Shown piece by piece: positions 8,879 through 18,139 of a stretch of 64,000 bases of DNA. A program made the position numbers and the translations under genes. Where the stretch lies: NCBI RefSeq assembly GCF_017255185.1, contig NZ_JAFKCZ010000010.1:122052-186051 (forward strand), written 5' to 3'. Each line of letters opens with the position of its first letter. Position 1 is the stretch's first letter. The notes beneath the pieces are model-generated. The model ran no database searches, was not told where the DNA came from, and was given only the letters and a program-made list of their open reading frames with translations. The stretch comes from Parahaliea mediterranea (GTDB lineage Bacteria > Pseudomonadota > Gammaproteobacteria > Pseudomonadales > Halieaceae).

Positions 8879-9412
8879 ATGGTGAAGCTCAAACAAGGAA
8901 CCATCGCCCTGGGCCTGAGTGCCGCCCTGCTGGCACCCGTGAGTTTGGCACAGCCAGACAGCGGCGACCGGGAATTTGCCCTCGCCGGCACCGGCACCAG
9001 CGACAAAGACTTCGACAACAGCAGCTTCGGCATCTCCGGCGACCTGGGCTGGTACACCTCATCCCATATGGTGTGGGGGATCCGGCAAAGCGTGGCCTTC
9101 GCCGACGTCTCGGGGGAGGATCTGTCCGACGACTTCTGGAACGGCAGCACTCGCGGCTACCTGGACTACCACTTCGGCGGCGGCAATGCGCGGCCCTTCG
9201 TGGGCGGCAGCCTCGGCGCGGTGTACGGCGACGGGGTGAACGACGGCGGTTTTGCCGGCCTGGAATTCGGGCTGAAGTACTATGTGCTCGACTCCACCTA
9301 CATCCTCGGCCGCGCGGAGTACCAGTTCTTCTTCGACAGCGGCGACGAGGCCGAGGACGCCTTCGACGACGGCGCCTGGGCCTACGTATTCGGCGTGGGC
9401 TTCAATTTCTGA
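8879..9412 (+). CDS. Small outer-membrane beta-barrel protein
   Basis: 177 aa with a clear signal peptide (MVKLKQGTIALGLSAALLAPVSLAQ, cleavage likely after the Ala of SLA). The mature part is made of alternating strands rich in aromatic and Gly residues (ISGDLGWYTS, TRGYLDYHFG, GGFAGLEFGLKYY, YILGRAEYQFFF) and ends in Phe (VFGVGFNF), the C-terminal signature recognised by the BAM machinery. It resembles small OmpA/OmpW-like barrels but no named family was recognised. AAGGAG lies 8 nt upstream of the ATG, within an unusual inverted repeat. Monocistronic, with a hairpin after the stop. Confidence 0.75.
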   Translation: MVKLKQGTIALGLSAALLAPVSLAQPDSGDREFALAGTGTSDKDFDNSSFGISGDLGWYTSSHMVWGIRQSVAFADVSGEDLSDDFWNGSTRGYLDYHFGGGNARPFVGGSLGAVYGDGVNDGGFAGLEFGLKYYVLDSTYILGRAEYQFFFDSGDEAEDAFDDGAWAYVFGVGFNF

Positions 9413-9428
9413 GCGACCACGTGACCCT

Positions 9429-9455
9429 GGCGGTCACCGCTGCGCGGTGACCGCC
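9429..9455 (+). terminator. Strong hairpin after outer-membrane protein gene
   Basis: GGCGGTCACCG (9429-9439) pairs perfectly with CGGTGACCGCC (9445-9455) across a 5-nt loop. There is no T run after it, so it is either a Rho-independent terminator of the weak kind or an mRNA 3'-end stabiliser. Confidence 0.5.
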
Positions 9456-9533
9456 ACATCCCACCCCTCGGGCTGTACTAGTGGAGCGCTCGCAAGTACA
9501 GTAGCGTTCCAATTACCCAGCGCAACTGTACCC

Positions 9534-11102
9534 ATGGCAAGACAACACAACCCCGCCGCCGATCGCGACCTCGCGCGGGCGGAAGCATTGGCGAAGGGCG
9601 GGCAGGTCGATACCGCCAAACGGCTCTACGAGCAGATCATCGCCCGCTACCCGCAGAACAAAAAGGCTCGCAAGGCGCTCAGCGCCCTGCAGGCCCGCGA
9701 CGGCGCGGCGCTCACCCGGCAGGATTTCGAACGGGTCCTGCGCCTGGCCTCCGGCGGCAAGCTGGACGCCGCCTGCGCCGAGGCCACCAAGCTCGCCAAG
9801 CGGCACCCGGACCAGCCGGCCCTGCTCAACCTGCTGGGCGTGCTGCGCACGCGCCAGGGCAAGCCGGAGCAGGCGGTGGAACACTACCGCCGGGCCCTGG
9901 CGTTGCAGCCGGACTTTAGCGATGCGCTCAACAATCTCGCGGCGGTGTACAACGACCTGGGGCACACACGCGAGGCCGAGGCCTGCTACCAGCACCTGCT
10001 GCAAATGACCCCCCGGGACCCCGAGGCCTGGTACAACCTGGGCAACAACCAGCGCAAGCTGGGGCAGTTCGACAACGCCCTCAAAAGCTACCGCAACGCC
10101 GTGCAACTGCGGCCCTTTTTCGCCGAGGCCCACTACAATCTGGGCAATACCCATGTCGACCTGGGCCAGCCAGACCAGGCGCTGGAGTGCTACCAGGACG
10201 CCCTCGGTATTCGCGACGACTTCCACCGCTGCCGCCACAGCCTGGGCAACGCCTACCTGAGCATGGGCCGCCACACCCGCGCCGCGGCCTGCTTCAAGCG
10301 CCTGGCGGACGACAACCCCAGGGACATCGACGCCCTGCTCGGCCTGGCCAACGCCGAGAATGCCATCGGCCAGGTCACCGCCGCGGCGGAAAACTATAAA
10401 CGGGCACTGGAGCTCGATCCCGGCTGCGCCACGGCGCGCCACCATTTCAATGCCCTGCGGCACAAACGCAGCGACCGCGCGCCGGAGGAATACGTGCGCG
10501 GCATGTTCGACAACTACGCCGCCGGCTTTGAACAGCACCTCACCGAGGGTCTCGGCTACGGGGCCCCCGCACAATTACGCCGTCTCTGCGAGCAACTCGA
10601 CATGGGCGCCGCACCAGGTGGGCGGGCAATCGACCTCGGTTGTGGCACCGGCCTGGCCGGCCAGGCCTTTGGCGACCTGGCGGAGTCCATTGTCGGCGTG
10701 GACCTCTCGCCGCGCATGCTGCGCGAGGCTAAGAAAAAGGACGTATACGCCGAGTTGGTGACCGGTGACATTCTCAAGGTGCTGAAGGAACGCGACGAGT
10801 CCTGGGACCTCGCCGTGAGTTGCGACACCCTGGTGTATCTCGGCGACCTGCATCCCCTGTTCCGCAACCTCGCCCCGCGGATGGCGGCCAACGGCCGCGT
10901 GCTGCTCACCACGGAGCACCTGGAGCAGGGCGACTTCGACCTGCTGCCCTCGGGGCGCTACGCCCACAGCCGCGACTATGTGGCCGCCGCGGCCACCGCG
11001 GCGGGCCTGGAGCTGCTGCACTTCGAAACCACCCAGCTGCGCAAGGAGCGCGGCGAGTGGCTGACCGGTGGGCTGTACTGCTTCGCCAAACCCGCCGCCT
11101 AG
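9534..11102 (+). CDS. TPR-repeat protein with C-terminal SAM methyltransferase domain
   Basis: 522 aa from the ATG at 9534; the open frame extends upstream to 9282 but that part overlaps the previous gene. Residues about 1-310 are tetratricopeptide repeats (for example AEACYQHLLQMTPRDPEAWYNLGNNQRKLG, given here only as its pattern). The C-terminal 200 residues are a class I methyltransferase with motif I AIDLGCGTGLAG, followed by VGVDLSPRML and the acidic motif SCDTLVYLGDL. Such proteins are annotated as predicted methyltransferases with TPR repeats; the substrate is unknown. The ribosome-binding site is weak. Convergent with the DUF3094 gene. Confidence 0.85.
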   Translation: MARQHNPAADRDLARAEALAKGGQVDTAKRLYEQIIARYPQNKKARKALSALQARDGAALTRQDFERVLRLASGGKLDAACAEATKLAKRHPDQPALLNLLGVLRTRQGKPEQAVEHYRRALALQPDFSDALNNLAAVYNDLGHTREAEACYQHLLQMTPRDPEAWYNLGNNQRKLGQFDNALKSYRNAVQLRPFFAEAHYNLGNTHVDLGQPDQALECYQDALGIRDDFHRCRHSLGNAYLSMGRHTRAAACFKRLADDNPRDIDALLGLANAENAIGQVTAAAENYKRALELDPGCATARHHFNALRHKRSDRAPEEYVRGMFDNYAAGFEQHLTEGLGYGAPAQLRRLCEQLDMGAAPGGRAIDLGCGTGLAGQAFGDLAESIVGVDLSPRMLREAKKKDVYAELVTGDILKVLKERDESWDLAVSCDTLVYLGDLHPLFRNLAPRMAANGRVLLTTEHLEQGDFDLLPSGRYAHSRDYVAAAATAAGLELLHFETTQLRKERGEWLTGGLYCFAKPAA

Positions 11103-11125
11103 CGCGGCGGGCCTGATGGCCAGCG

Positions 11126-11148
11126 TCCGCCCGGGAATCCCGGGCGGA
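11126..11148. terminator. Hairpin between convergent genes
   Basis: TCCGCCCGGG (11126-11135) and CCCGGGCGGA (11139-11148) form a perfect 10-bp stem with loop AAT between the converging methyltransferase and DUF3094 genes. There is no strong T run on either side, so it is called a possible bidirectional terminator. Confidence 0.5.
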
Positions 11149-11156
11149 ACCCCGAC

Positions 11157-11384
11157 TCAGTACACTCCCGCCCAGCGGGCCAGCACCTGGCTAAACAGGC
11201 TCAGGCCCATGACCACCACCACCAGCATGATCAACAGCCGCAGGGGCCTGAAGGGCTTGCGCTCCACCGAGTTCACGCCGCGCTTGAGGTAGGCATCTAC
11301 CTTGGCCTGGTCCTCGGGGTAGAGGCGGTTTTCGTCGTCGACATCGACGTTGGCGGTTTCGGCTTTCACGGGTTTCTCTGCCAT
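11157..11384 (-). CDS. DUF3094 family small membrane protein
   Basis: 75 aa. The C-terminal half is a single membrane segment (LRLLIMLVVVVMGLSLFSQVLA) preceded by the family block LYPEDQAKVDAYLKRGVNSVERKPFRP. This matches DUF3094 proteins of Pseudomonas and relatives, whose function is unknown. An intrinsic terminator of the upstream acyl-CoA dehydrogenase gene separates the two minus-strand genes, so it probably has its own promoter. Confidence 0.8.
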   Translation of the reverse strand: MAEKPVKAETANVDVDDENRLYPEDQAKVDAYLKRGVNSVERKPFRPLRLLIMLVVVVMGLSLFSQVLARWAGVY

Positions 11385-11390
11385 AGCGAT

Positions 11391-11424
11391 AAAAAAAGGG
11401 ACAATACCTCCCCGGTATTGTCCC
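11391..11424 (-). terminator. Intrinsic terminator of acyl-CoA dehydrogenase gene
   Basis: On the minus strand GGGACAATACC (11414-11424) pairs perfectly with GGTATTGTCCC (11398-11408) across a 5-nt loop and is followed by seven T residues (11391-11397). It lies 40 nt after the dehydrogenase stop codon. Confidence 0.9.
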
Positions 11425-11463
11425 CCTTCGGCGCTCGCAAGTCACCTGCGGTGACGGCCCCGG

Positions 11464-13257
11464 TCAGATGGCGAACAGTTCCTCCGGCATCTGCATCAGG
11501 TTGTCGGCGCCGGACAGCAGCACCTGCTTGTGGGCCTGGGTGCGCGGCAGCAGGCGGTCGAAGTAGAAGCGCGCGGTCATCAGCTTGGCCTCGTAGAACG
11601 AGGTGTCGCCCTCGGCGGCGGCGATCTTCTGCCGCGCCAGCACGGCCATGCGCGCCCAGAAGTAGGCCAGGGTCACGTAGCCGCTGTACATCAGGTAGTC
11701 CACCGCGGCGGCGCCGGCCTCGTCGGGGTTCTGCATCGCGGCCTCGCCGATCTTCATCGACATCTCCAGCCACTCGTCCTTGTACTGCTTGAGCGCGTCG
11801 ATATAGGGCGCGTCGGCGGCATCGGTGTGGGCGGCGCAGAATTCATCCATCAGGCCGGTGAAGCTCATCAGCAACTGGCCGCCGGAGCCCAGCACCTTGC
11901 GGCCGAGCAGGTCCAGTGCCTGGATGCCGGTGGTGCCCTCGTAGAGGGTGGAGATGCGCGCGTCGCGCACGATCTGCTCCATGCCCCACTCGCGGATGAA
12001 GCCGTGGCCACCGAAGACCTGCAGGCCCAGGTTGGCGGACTCGAAGCCGGTCTCGGTGATAAACGCCTTGGCGATCGGGGTCAGGAAGGCCAGCAGGTCG
12101 TCGGCGGCTTTGGCGCGCTCCTCGTCGCCGGCGTGCACGATATCGCCCTGCTGCGCCAGGAAGTAGATAAAGGCGCGGCTGCCCTCGGCCAGGGCCTTCT
12201 GGGTCAGCAGCATGCGGCGCACGTCGGCGTGCACGATGATCGGGTCGGCGGGGCCGTCGGGGTTCTTGGGGCCGCTCAGGCTGCGCATGGCCAGGCGGTC
12301 GCGGGCGTAGGCCAGGGCGCCCTGGTAGGACAGCTCGCCGTGGGCCAGGCCCTGGATGGCGGTGCCGATACGGGCGGTGTTCATAAAGGTGAACATGCAG
12401 GCCAGGCCCTTGTTGGGCGGGCCGATCAGGTAGCCTTTGGCGCCGTCGAAGGTCATCACGCAGGTGGCGGAGGCCTTGATGCCCATCTTGTGCTCGATGG
12501 AAGCGCAGTCCACCGCGTTGCGCTCGCCGAGGCTGCCGTCGTCGTTCACATTGAACTTGGGCACGATGAACAGGGAGATGCCCTTGGTGCCCTCGGGGGC
12601 GTCGGGCAGGCGGGCCAGCACGATGTGCACGATGTTTTCCGCCATGTCGTGCTCGCCGGCGCTGATGAAGATCTTGTTGCCGGTGATGGCGTAGCTGCCG
12701 TCGGCCTGGGGCTCGGCCTTGGTGCGCAGCAGGCCCAGGTCGGAGCCGCAGTGAGACTCGGTGAGGCACATGGTGCCGGTCCAGCTGCCTTCAATCAGCT
12801 TGGTGAGGTACTTGCGTTTCTGCTCCTCGTCGCCGTGGGCCTCCAGGGTGTTGACGGCGCCGTGGGACAGGCCCGGGTACATGCCCCAGGACCAGTTGGC
12901 GGTGCCGATCATCTCGCTCATGATGCTGCCCAGGAAGCTGGGCATGCCCTGGCCGCCGTAGGTGGGGTCGGCGGGTAGCGCGGGCCAGCCGCCCTCCACG
13001 TACTGCTGGTAGGCGGCGGCGAAACCCTCGGGGGTCTTCACGCCCTCGGGGGACCAGGTGCAGCCCTCTTCGTCACCGCTCTGGTTCAGGGGCGAGAGCA
13101 CGTTCTCGGCGAATTTGGCGCCCTCGTCCACGATGGCGTTCATCAGGTCGGCGGTGGCGTCTTCATAGCCGGGCAGGGTCTGGTAGAGCTTCTCGGATTC
13201 GAGCAGCTCGTGCATCACGAATTGCATGTCCCGCAGGGGGGCTTTGTACTCGGGCAT
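11464..13257 (-). CDS. Long-form acyl-CoA dehydrogenase (DmdC/FadE-like)
   Basis: 597 aa from the ATG at 13257 (MPEYKAPLRDMQFVMHELL); the frame extends to 13386 but the extension is not conserved-looking. It oxidises an acyl-CoA to the enoyl-CoA with FAD. Visible family signatures: CLTESHCGSDLG (FAD/substrate loop) and MEQIVRDARISTLYEGTTGIQALDL, the conserved helix near the active site that carries the catalytic Glu in long acyl-CoA dehydrogenases. The length and N-terminal extension place it in the about 600-residue group that includes 3-methylmercaptopropionyl-CoA dehydrogenase DmdC; the substrate cannot be decided from sequence. Confidence 0.9.
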   Translation of the reverse strand: MPEYKAPLRDMQFVMHELLESEKLYQTLPGYEDATADLMNAIVDEGAKFAENVLSPLNQSGDEEGCTWSPEGVKTPEGFAAAYQQYVEGGWPALPADPTYGGQGMPSFLGSIMSEMIGTANWSWGMYPGLSHGAVNTLEAHGDEEQKRKYLTKLIEGSWTGTMCLTESHCGSDLGLLRTKAEPQADGSYAITGNKIFISAGEHDMAENIVHIVLARLPDAPEGTKGISLFIVPKFNVNDDGSLGERNAVDCASIEHKMGIKASATCVMTFDGAKGYLIGPPNKGLACMFTFMNTARIGTAIQGLAHGELSYQGALAYARDRLAMRSLSGPKNPDGPADPIIVHADVRRMLLTQKALAEGSRAFIYFLAQQGDIVHAGDEERAKAADDLLAFLTPIAKAFITETGFESANLGLQVFGGHGFIREWGMEQIVRDARISTLYEGTTGIQALDLLGRKVLGSGGQLLMSFTGLMDEFCAAHTDAADAPYIDALKQYKDEWLEMSMKIGEAAMQNPDEAGAAAVDYLMYSGYVTLAYFWARMAVLARQKIAAAEGDTSFYEAKLMTARFYFDRLLPRTQAHKQVLLSGADNLMQMPEELFAI

Positions 13258-13358
13258 GGTAGGTACCTCTGGTTGAATGCTGGGCCGCTCTGGCGTGACC
13301 GGGGCGTGACTTGTGGCGCGCCGTGACGTGGGCAGGGGCCTATGTGTTCGGCGTTCAC

Positions 13359-13386
13359 ATTCTGCGGAAAAAACACCCGAAGTCAA
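13359..13386 (-). promoter_or_regulatory. Possible promoter of acyl-CoA dehydrogenase gene
   Basis: On the minus strand TTGACT (13381-13386) is followed after 16 nt by CAGAAT (13359-13364), about 100 nt upstream of the start codon. The -10 is weak. Confidence 0.35.
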
Positions 13387-13458
13387 ATATCTTTTTCAGG
13401 CGAAACGGGGTGGCCGCGTGGGCAGCGCGGTTATAAAGCGCGCGATCGGAAATGCTTG

Positions 13459-13474
13459 ATGTAAGCGCTTACAT
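13459..13474. promoter_or_regulatory. Perfect palindrome ATGTAAGCGCTTACAT, LacI-family operator-like
   Basis: A 16-bp perfect palindrome with central CG, the form bound by many LacI/GalR-family repressors. It overlaps the bioD stop codon (13469-13471) and lies 200 nt upstream of the acyl-CoA dehydrogenase start, so it could act on that gene. No LacI-family gene is present in the window. Chance origin cannot be excluded. Confidence 0.4.
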
Positions 13475-14149
13475 ACCGTAAATCAATGATAAATCAAGCA
13501 GGTCGGAGGCCTTTTTCGGGTCAAAAGGCGTCAATCGGGGCACCTCCCCCAACAGCGGCGCCGGCAGCCAGCGCCGCAATGTGTCCACGTTTTCCGCGTG
13601 GCAGGCCATGGGTTCACCCACCTGGTTGGCCACCCAGCCCAGCAGGGGCAGGCCGTCGCGGCGGATGGCCTCGGCGGTGAGCAGGGCGTGGTTGATGCAG
13701 CCCAGGCGCATGCCCACCACCAGGATCACGCCGAAACCGAGCTCCCGGGCCAGGTCCGCCAGGGTCTCGCGCTCGTTCACCGGCACCCGCCAGCCGCCGG
13801 CGCCCTCGATCAGCACGAAATCCGCCGGACCGCTGGTCACCCCCCGGCACAGCCCGGCCAGGCGGCCCACCTGCAGGCGCTTGCCCGCCTGCCGCGCGGC
13901 AATGTGGGGCGCCACCGACGGCGCCAGGGCCACCGGGTTGACCTGGGCGTAGGGCAACTCCTCGGTCATCGCCGCCTGCAATGCCAGGGCGTCCTCGTTG
14001 TGGCCCTCGGCATCGCAGCCCGCCGCCAGCGGTTTCACCGCCGCGGTGCGCAGGCCGCGGGCGGCGGCGGCGTGCAGCAGCGCGCAGCTGATGGCGGTCT
14101 TGCCCACCTCGGTGTCGGTGCCGGTGACGAACGCATTGAGTCGACTCAT
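13469..14149 (-). CDS. bioD: Dethiobiotin synthetase
   Basis: 226 aa. Converts 7,8-diaminopelargonate, CO2 and ATP to dethiobiotin. The N-terminal P-loop FVTGTDTEVGKT is the BioD signature, followed by AVKPLAAGC and the EGAGGWRVPVN motif. Last gene of the biotin operon, 14 nt after the bioHC stop. bioA is not in the window. Confidence 0.96.
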   Translation of the reverse strand: MSRLNAFVTGTDTEVGKTAISCALLHAAAARGLRTAAVKPLAAGCDAEGHNEDALALQAAMTEELPYAQVNPVALAPSVAPHIAARQAGKRLQVGRLAGLCRGVTSGPADFVLIEGAGGWRVPVNERETLADLARELGFGVILVVGMRLGCINHALLTAEAIRRDGLPLLGWVANQVGEPMACHAENVDTLRRWLPAPLLGEVPRLTPFDPKKASDLLDLSLIYGM

Positions 14150-14163
14150 ATCCGCTGCAATTC

Positions 14164-15792
14164 CTAACCCTGTTCATCCTTAACAACGTGCCCGTAGAGC
14201 ACCTCGTAACTGGCCGGCAGGCGGCCCGCTTCGCGGAACTGCTCGTAGGCCTGCATCATGCCGCCCAGCACCTTGCGCCCGCCCAGCCCGGCGGGGCGCC
14301 CGCGCTGCATGTTGTGGGCGCCGAGGGTCTTGAGTTCGGCGAACAGTTCGCGCACGTGTCCGTAGTGGAGGCAAAAGTCCTCCCGCTCCAGCGTGAGGGC
14401 CAGGCTGCCGGTACCGGCGCAGGCCCGCTCCAATGCACTGGCGGGCAGGAACTCATTGACGTGGGGGTGCGCATCCACCGCCGCCCAGGCGCTGCGCAGC
14501 TGGTGGAGCGTGGCCGGACCCAGGGTGCTGAACACGCAGGCGCCGCCGGGGCGCAGCACCCGCGCCAGCTCCGCGAACAGGGCCGCCGGCTGCTGGCACC
14601 ACTGGATCGCCAGGCTGCTGAATACCAGGTCCACCGAGTCCGTCGCCAGGGGCAACTGCTCGGCGTCGCCGGCCACCCAGCAGCCCTCGACACCGCGCTC
14701 GCGGCGGGCGTAATCGAGCATGCCGGTGGCGAGATCCAGGCCGATGTAGCGCGCGTCGGGGAAGCGCTCGTGCAGGGCCGGCTGGAAGTAACCGGTGCCG
14801 CAGCCCAGATCGAGCACGGTGCGGACCTCGCCGCGCACCCGGCCCAGGCGCCGCAGCAAACCCTCGCCCACGTCCCGCTGCAGCTTGGCCACGCTGTCGT
14901 AGGTCTGCGCGGCGCGGCTGAACGAGCCGGCGATATCGGCCTTGTCCAGGCGGGCCGGGGCTGCGGCGGCGACTGGCCGCCGCAGCCCGCTGCGTTCCAG
15001 GAAATCCGCCAGGGCCGCGGCCACCGCCTCCGGGGCCTGCAAGGGCAGGGCGTGGCCCGCACCCGGCAACAGGCAAACCTCGGCCTGCGCGCGCTCGCGC
15101 AACAGGTTCTCCAGCGCCGGAACCAGACCCCGGGGCACCAGCTGGTCCCGCTCCCCCAGCAGGTGCAGCTGGGGTACGGGCAAGGCGGCGAGTACCTGCC
15201 GGGTATCGAGCTGCGACAGCCAGTTAAGGCCCCGCACCATGCCGGCGGCGCCGGCCTCGCGGCAGGCGCAGAGGGCGTGGCGAATGGCGGGCGCGCCATC
15301 CAGTTGCAAGGCCTGCAGGGCCTCGAAACGTTTCAGGGCGCGCTCGGGGTTGGCGATGTAGCCCTCCCGCACCAGCTCCAGCTGCCGCGGCACCACCCCC
15401 GGCCAGCCGTCCGCGGCGGCGAAATGCGGGTTGCTGGCCAGGGTCACCAGGCCGTTGACCCGCTGGGGGTAGCGCGCGGCCAGCAGCGCCGCCAGCTGCC
15501 CGCCCAGGGACCAGCCCACATACACCGCCTCTTGCGGTGCGCGCGCCACGATCGCCGCCAGCAGCTCATCCAGGGCCAGCGGCGGCCCGGCCCCGCCCAG
15601 CCCGGGCAGGTCCACCAGGGTGACATTGGCCCAGGGCCGCAGGGCCGGCAGCAGCGCCCGCCAGCAGGCCCTACTGCTGCCCCAGCCGTGTAACAACACC
15701 AGCTCCTGGCGCGCTTCACCGCTCGCCAGCAGGCGCTCGGCGGGTAGCCTGCCGGTGGCCGGAGGCTCGGAGGCGAGGGCTTCAGGCGGCAT
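14164..15792 (-). CDS. bioHC: Bifunctional BioH-BioC fusion (pimeloyl-ACP methyl esterase / malonyl-ACP methyltransferase)
   Basis: 542 aa from the ATG at 15792, which overlaps the bioF stop by 11 nt. Residues about 1-255 form an alpha/beta hydrolase like BioH, with LLHGWGSS, the nucleophile elbow GWSLGG and the catalytic-His segment GAGHALP. Residues about 275-540 match Bio[21 protein letters not shown], motif [11 protein letters not shown] and the [10 protein letters not shown] segment. BioC methylates malonyl-ACP to start pimelate synthesis and BioH removes the methyl group at the end, so the two ends of one pathway are joined in one chain. Similar BioHC fusions are known in Saccharophagus and Teredinibacter. 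Confidence 0.93.
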   Translation of the reverse strand: MPPEALASEPPATGRLPAERLLASGEARQELVLLHGWGSSRACWRALLPALRPWANVTLVDLPGLGGAGPPLALDELLAAIVARAPQEAVYVGWSLGGQLAALLAARYPQRVNGLVTLASNPHFAAADGWPGVVPRQLELVREGYIANPERALKRFEALQALQLDGAPAIRHALCACREAGAAGMVRGLNWLSQLDTRQVLAALPVPQLHLLGERDQLVPRGLVPALENLLRERAQAEVCLLPGAGHALPLQAPEAVAAALADFLERSGLRRPVAAAAPARLDKADIAGSFSRAAQTYDSVAKLQRDVGEGLLRRLGRVRGEVRTVLDLGCGTGYFQPALHERFPDARYIGLDLATGMLDYARRERGVEGCWVAGDAEQLPLATDSVDLVFSSLAIQWCQQPAALFAELARVLRPGGACVFSTLGPATLHQLRSAWAAVDAHPHVNEFLPASALERACAGTGSLALTLEREDFCLHYGHVRELFAELKTLGAHNMQRGRPAGLGGRKVLGGMMQAYEQFREAGRLPASYEVLYGHVVKDEQG

Positions 15793-16966
15793 GGCGGCTC
15801 CAGCACGCGCCCAGGGTGTCCAGCAGGCAGTCGACATCGGCCTCGCTGTGGGCCGCGCTCAGGGTCACCCGCAGGCGGGCGGTGCCGGCGGGCACCGTGG
15901 GCGGGCGAATGGCGCCGACCAGGGCGCCGCGCTCGCGCAGGGCCGCGCTGAGGGCCATGGCCACATCGGGCTCGCCGACATGCAGCGGCTGGATGGGGCC
16001 GTGCACCTCCGCCAGGGGCAGGCCGAGCTGCGCCGCCCCCCGGCGGAAGCGCTCGACCAGGTCCCGCAGGTGGTCCCGGCGCCAGGCTTCCTCGCGCAGC
16101 AGTTGCAGCGCGGTGAGCGCCGCGGCGGCGATGGCCGGCGGCATGGCGGTGGAATAGATGTAATTGCGGGCCAGTTGCAGCAGGGCCTCGACCAGGTCCT
16201 CGCTACCGGCCACGAAGGCCCCGGCGGTGCCCAGGGCCTTGCCCAGGGTGGCCATCAATACCGGCACCTCGGCCTCGCCGAGCCCCGCGGCCTCGGTGCT
16301 GCCGGCGCCGGTGGCGCCCAGCACGCCGAAGCCGTGGGCGTCGTCGACCATCAGCCAGGCGTCCCGCTCCCGGGTGAGGGCGGCCAGCTCGGCGAGGGGA
16401 GCGACGTCGCCGTCCATGCTGAACACGCCATCCACCACCACCAGGGTGGCGCCATCGGCCTGTTCGGGGGCGCGCTCGAGCTTGCGCGCCAGGTCGTCCA
16501 GGTCGTTGTGGGCGAAGCGCCGCAGGCGGGCGCCGCTGTGCAGGCCGCCGTCCAGCAGCGAGGCGTGGTTGAGGCGGTCCTGCAGCACGGTGTCCCCCGC
16601 CCGCAGCAGCGCCGCCAGGGTGCCGGTGTTGGCGGCGAAGCCGCTGCCGAACAGCAGCGCCCGCGGGCGGCCGGTAAAGTCCGCCAGGGCCTCTTCCAGG
16701 GCGTGATGGGGCGCGCTGTGGCCGCACACCAGGTGCGAGGCGCCGCTGCCCACGCCGTACTCGGCGGCGGCGCGGCGCAGGCTCTCCACCACCTTGGGGT
16801 GGGCCGCCAGACCCAGGTAGTCGTTACTGCAGAAGTTGAGCAGTTCGCGCCCCGCCACGCGCACCCGCGCGCCCTGGGCGGACGCCAGGTTCAGGCGTTC
16901 GCGGTACAGGCCGCTGGCCCGGCGCTCCTCGAGGGTCGCGGCCAGGCGCCGGGAAAATACCGACAC
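15782..16966 (-). CDS. bioF: 8-amino-7-oxononanoate synthase
   Basis: 394 aa. PLP enzyme joining pimeloyl-ACP and L-alanine. Motifs include [14 protein letters not shown] near the N-terminus, [18 protein letters not shown], the [11 protein letters not shown] block that holds the PLP-ring Asp and His, and [15 protein letters not shown] with the Schiff-base Lys. Second gene of the operon, 10 nt after bioB. Confidence 0.96.
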   Translation of the reverse strand: MSVFSRRLAATLEERRASGLYRERLNLASAQGARVRVAGRELLNFCSNDYLGLAAHPKVVESLRRAAAEYGVGSGASHLVCGHSAPHHALEEALADFTGRPRALLFGSGFAANTGTLAALLRAGDTVLQDRLNHASLLDGGLHSGARLRRFAHNDLDDLARKLERAPEQADGATLVVVDGVFSMDGDVAPLAELAALTRERDAWLMVDDAHGFGVLGATGAGSTEAAGLGEAEVPVLMATLGKALGTAGAFVAGSEDLVEALLQLARNYIYSTAMPPAIAAAALTALQLLREEAWRRDHLRDLVERFRRGAAQLGLPLAEVHGPIQPLHVGEPDVAMALSAALRERGALVGAIRPPTVPAGTARLRVTLSAAHSEADVDCLLDTLGACWSRHAA

Positions 16967-16976
16967 GGCGCCGGGC

Positions 16977-18035
16977 TCAGGCGCCGGCCGCCGCGTCGTA
17001 GAAGCGGGGGTCGGTGGCCGCCGGGGGCGCCTCCACGGTGCGCTGCTCCGGCGCGATGCCCAGCCGCGCGAACAGGGCCATGTCTTCGTTGGCCTGGGGG
17101 TTGGGGGTGGTCAGCAGCTTCTCGCCGTAGAAGATGGAGTTGGCGCCGGCGAAGTAGGCCAGGGCGTGCATCTGCTCGTTCATCTCCTCGCGGCCGGCGG
17201 ACAGGCGCACGTGGGAGGCCGGCATCAGGATGCGGGCCACGGCGATGGTGCGGATGAAATCGAAGGGGTCCATGTCCGCCTCCTGCGCCAGGGGCGTGCC
17301 CTCCACCCGTACCAGCATATTGATGGGCACACTCTCCGGGTGCTGGGGCATATTGGCCAGTTGCTGCAACAGGCCCGCGCGGTCACCCGCCGCCTCGCCC
17401 ATGCCCACGATGCCGCCGCTGCAGACCTTCATGCCCGCCTTGCGCACGTGGCCCAGGGTGTCCAGGCGGTCCTGGTAGGTGCGGGTGGTGATGATGTCGC
17501 CGTAGTACTCCGGCGAGGTGTCCAGGTTGTGGTTGTAGTAGTCCAGCCCGGCCTCGGCCAGCTCCGCGGCCTGCTCTTCGCTGAGCATACCCAGGGTCAT
17601 GCAGCTTTCCAGGCCCAGCTCGCGCACACCTTTGACCATGGCCACCACGTAGGGCATGTCGCGTTTTTTCGGCGAGCGCCAGGCGGCGCCCATGCAAAAG
17701 CGGGTGGCGCCGCTGGTTTTGGCCGCCCGGGCCTGTTCCAGCACCTTCTCCACCTCCATCAGTTTTTCCGGCTCCAGGCCGGTGTCGTAGCGGGTGCTCT
17801 GGGGGCAGTAGGCGCAGTCCTCCGGGCAGGCGCCGGTTTTGATGGAAAGCAGTGTGCTCACCTGGACCTGATTGGGGTCAAAATACTGTCGGTGCAGGCC
17901 GTGGGCGCGGAACAACAGGTCGTTGAAGGGCAGGTCGAACAGCGCCTGGACTTCAGCGCGGCTCCAGTCGTGGCGAATGTCGCCCCGCTCGGCGGCGGGC
18001 TCAACGGGAGAAGGCGTGAATTCGGAAACCGGCAT
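16977..18035 (-). CDS. bioB: Biotin synthase
   Basis: 352 aa from the ATG at 18035, chosen because AAGGG lies 9 nt upstream; an in-frame ATG at 18044 abuts that AAGGG directly. Radical-SAM enzyme inserting sulfur into dethiobiotin. The CxxxCxxC cluster motif is seen in [13 protein letters not shown], and the second Fe-S ligands in FCMGAAWR and ESCMTLGML. First gene of the bioB-bioF-bioHC-bioD operon, under a promoter overlapped by a BirA-type operator. Confidence 0.97.
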   Translation of the reverse strand: MPVSEFTPSPVEPAAERGDIRHDWSRAEVQALFDLPFNDLLFRAHGLHRQYFDPNQVQVSTLLSIKTGACPEDCAYCPQSTRYDTGLEPEKLMEVEKVLEQARAAKTSGATRFCMGAAWRSPKKRDMPYVVAMVKGVRELGLESCMTLGMLSEEQAAELAEAGLDYYNHNLDTSPEYYGDIITTRTYQDRLDTLGHVRKAGMKVCSGGIVGMGEAAGDRAGLLQQLANMPQHPESVPINMLVRVEGTPLAQEADMDPFDFIRTIAVARILMPASHVRLSAGREEMNEQMHALAYFAGANSIFYGEKLLTTPNPQANEDMALFARLGIAPEQRTVEAPPAATDPRFYDAAAGA

Positions 18036-18085
18036 ATCGAGCATCCCTTGTGACTGTGACAGTGAACGTGGCAGCGAGAGCCGCC

Positions 18086-18113
18086 ATGATAGTGCAGGCG
18101 CCACCCCTGTCAA
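18086..18113 (-). promoter_or_regulatory. Promoter of the biotin operon
   Basis: On the minus strand a consensus -35 TTGACA (18108-18113) is followed after 16 nt by TATCAT (18086-18091). The -35 lies inside the left half of the BirA operator, so a bound repressor would block it. Confidence 0.85.
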
Positions 18114-18139
18114 CCGCTCATGAGGCTACAGGTTAACAA
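18107..18139. promoter_or_regulatory. BirA (biotin repressor) operator
   Basis: CTGTCAACC (18107-18115), 15-nt spacer, GGTTAACAA (18131-18139). This fits the proteobacterial BirA consensus TTGTAAACC-N15-GGTTTACAA with two or three changes. It covers the bioB -35 and the first codons of the longest comF frame, so BirA could repress in both directions. Confidence 0.85.
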
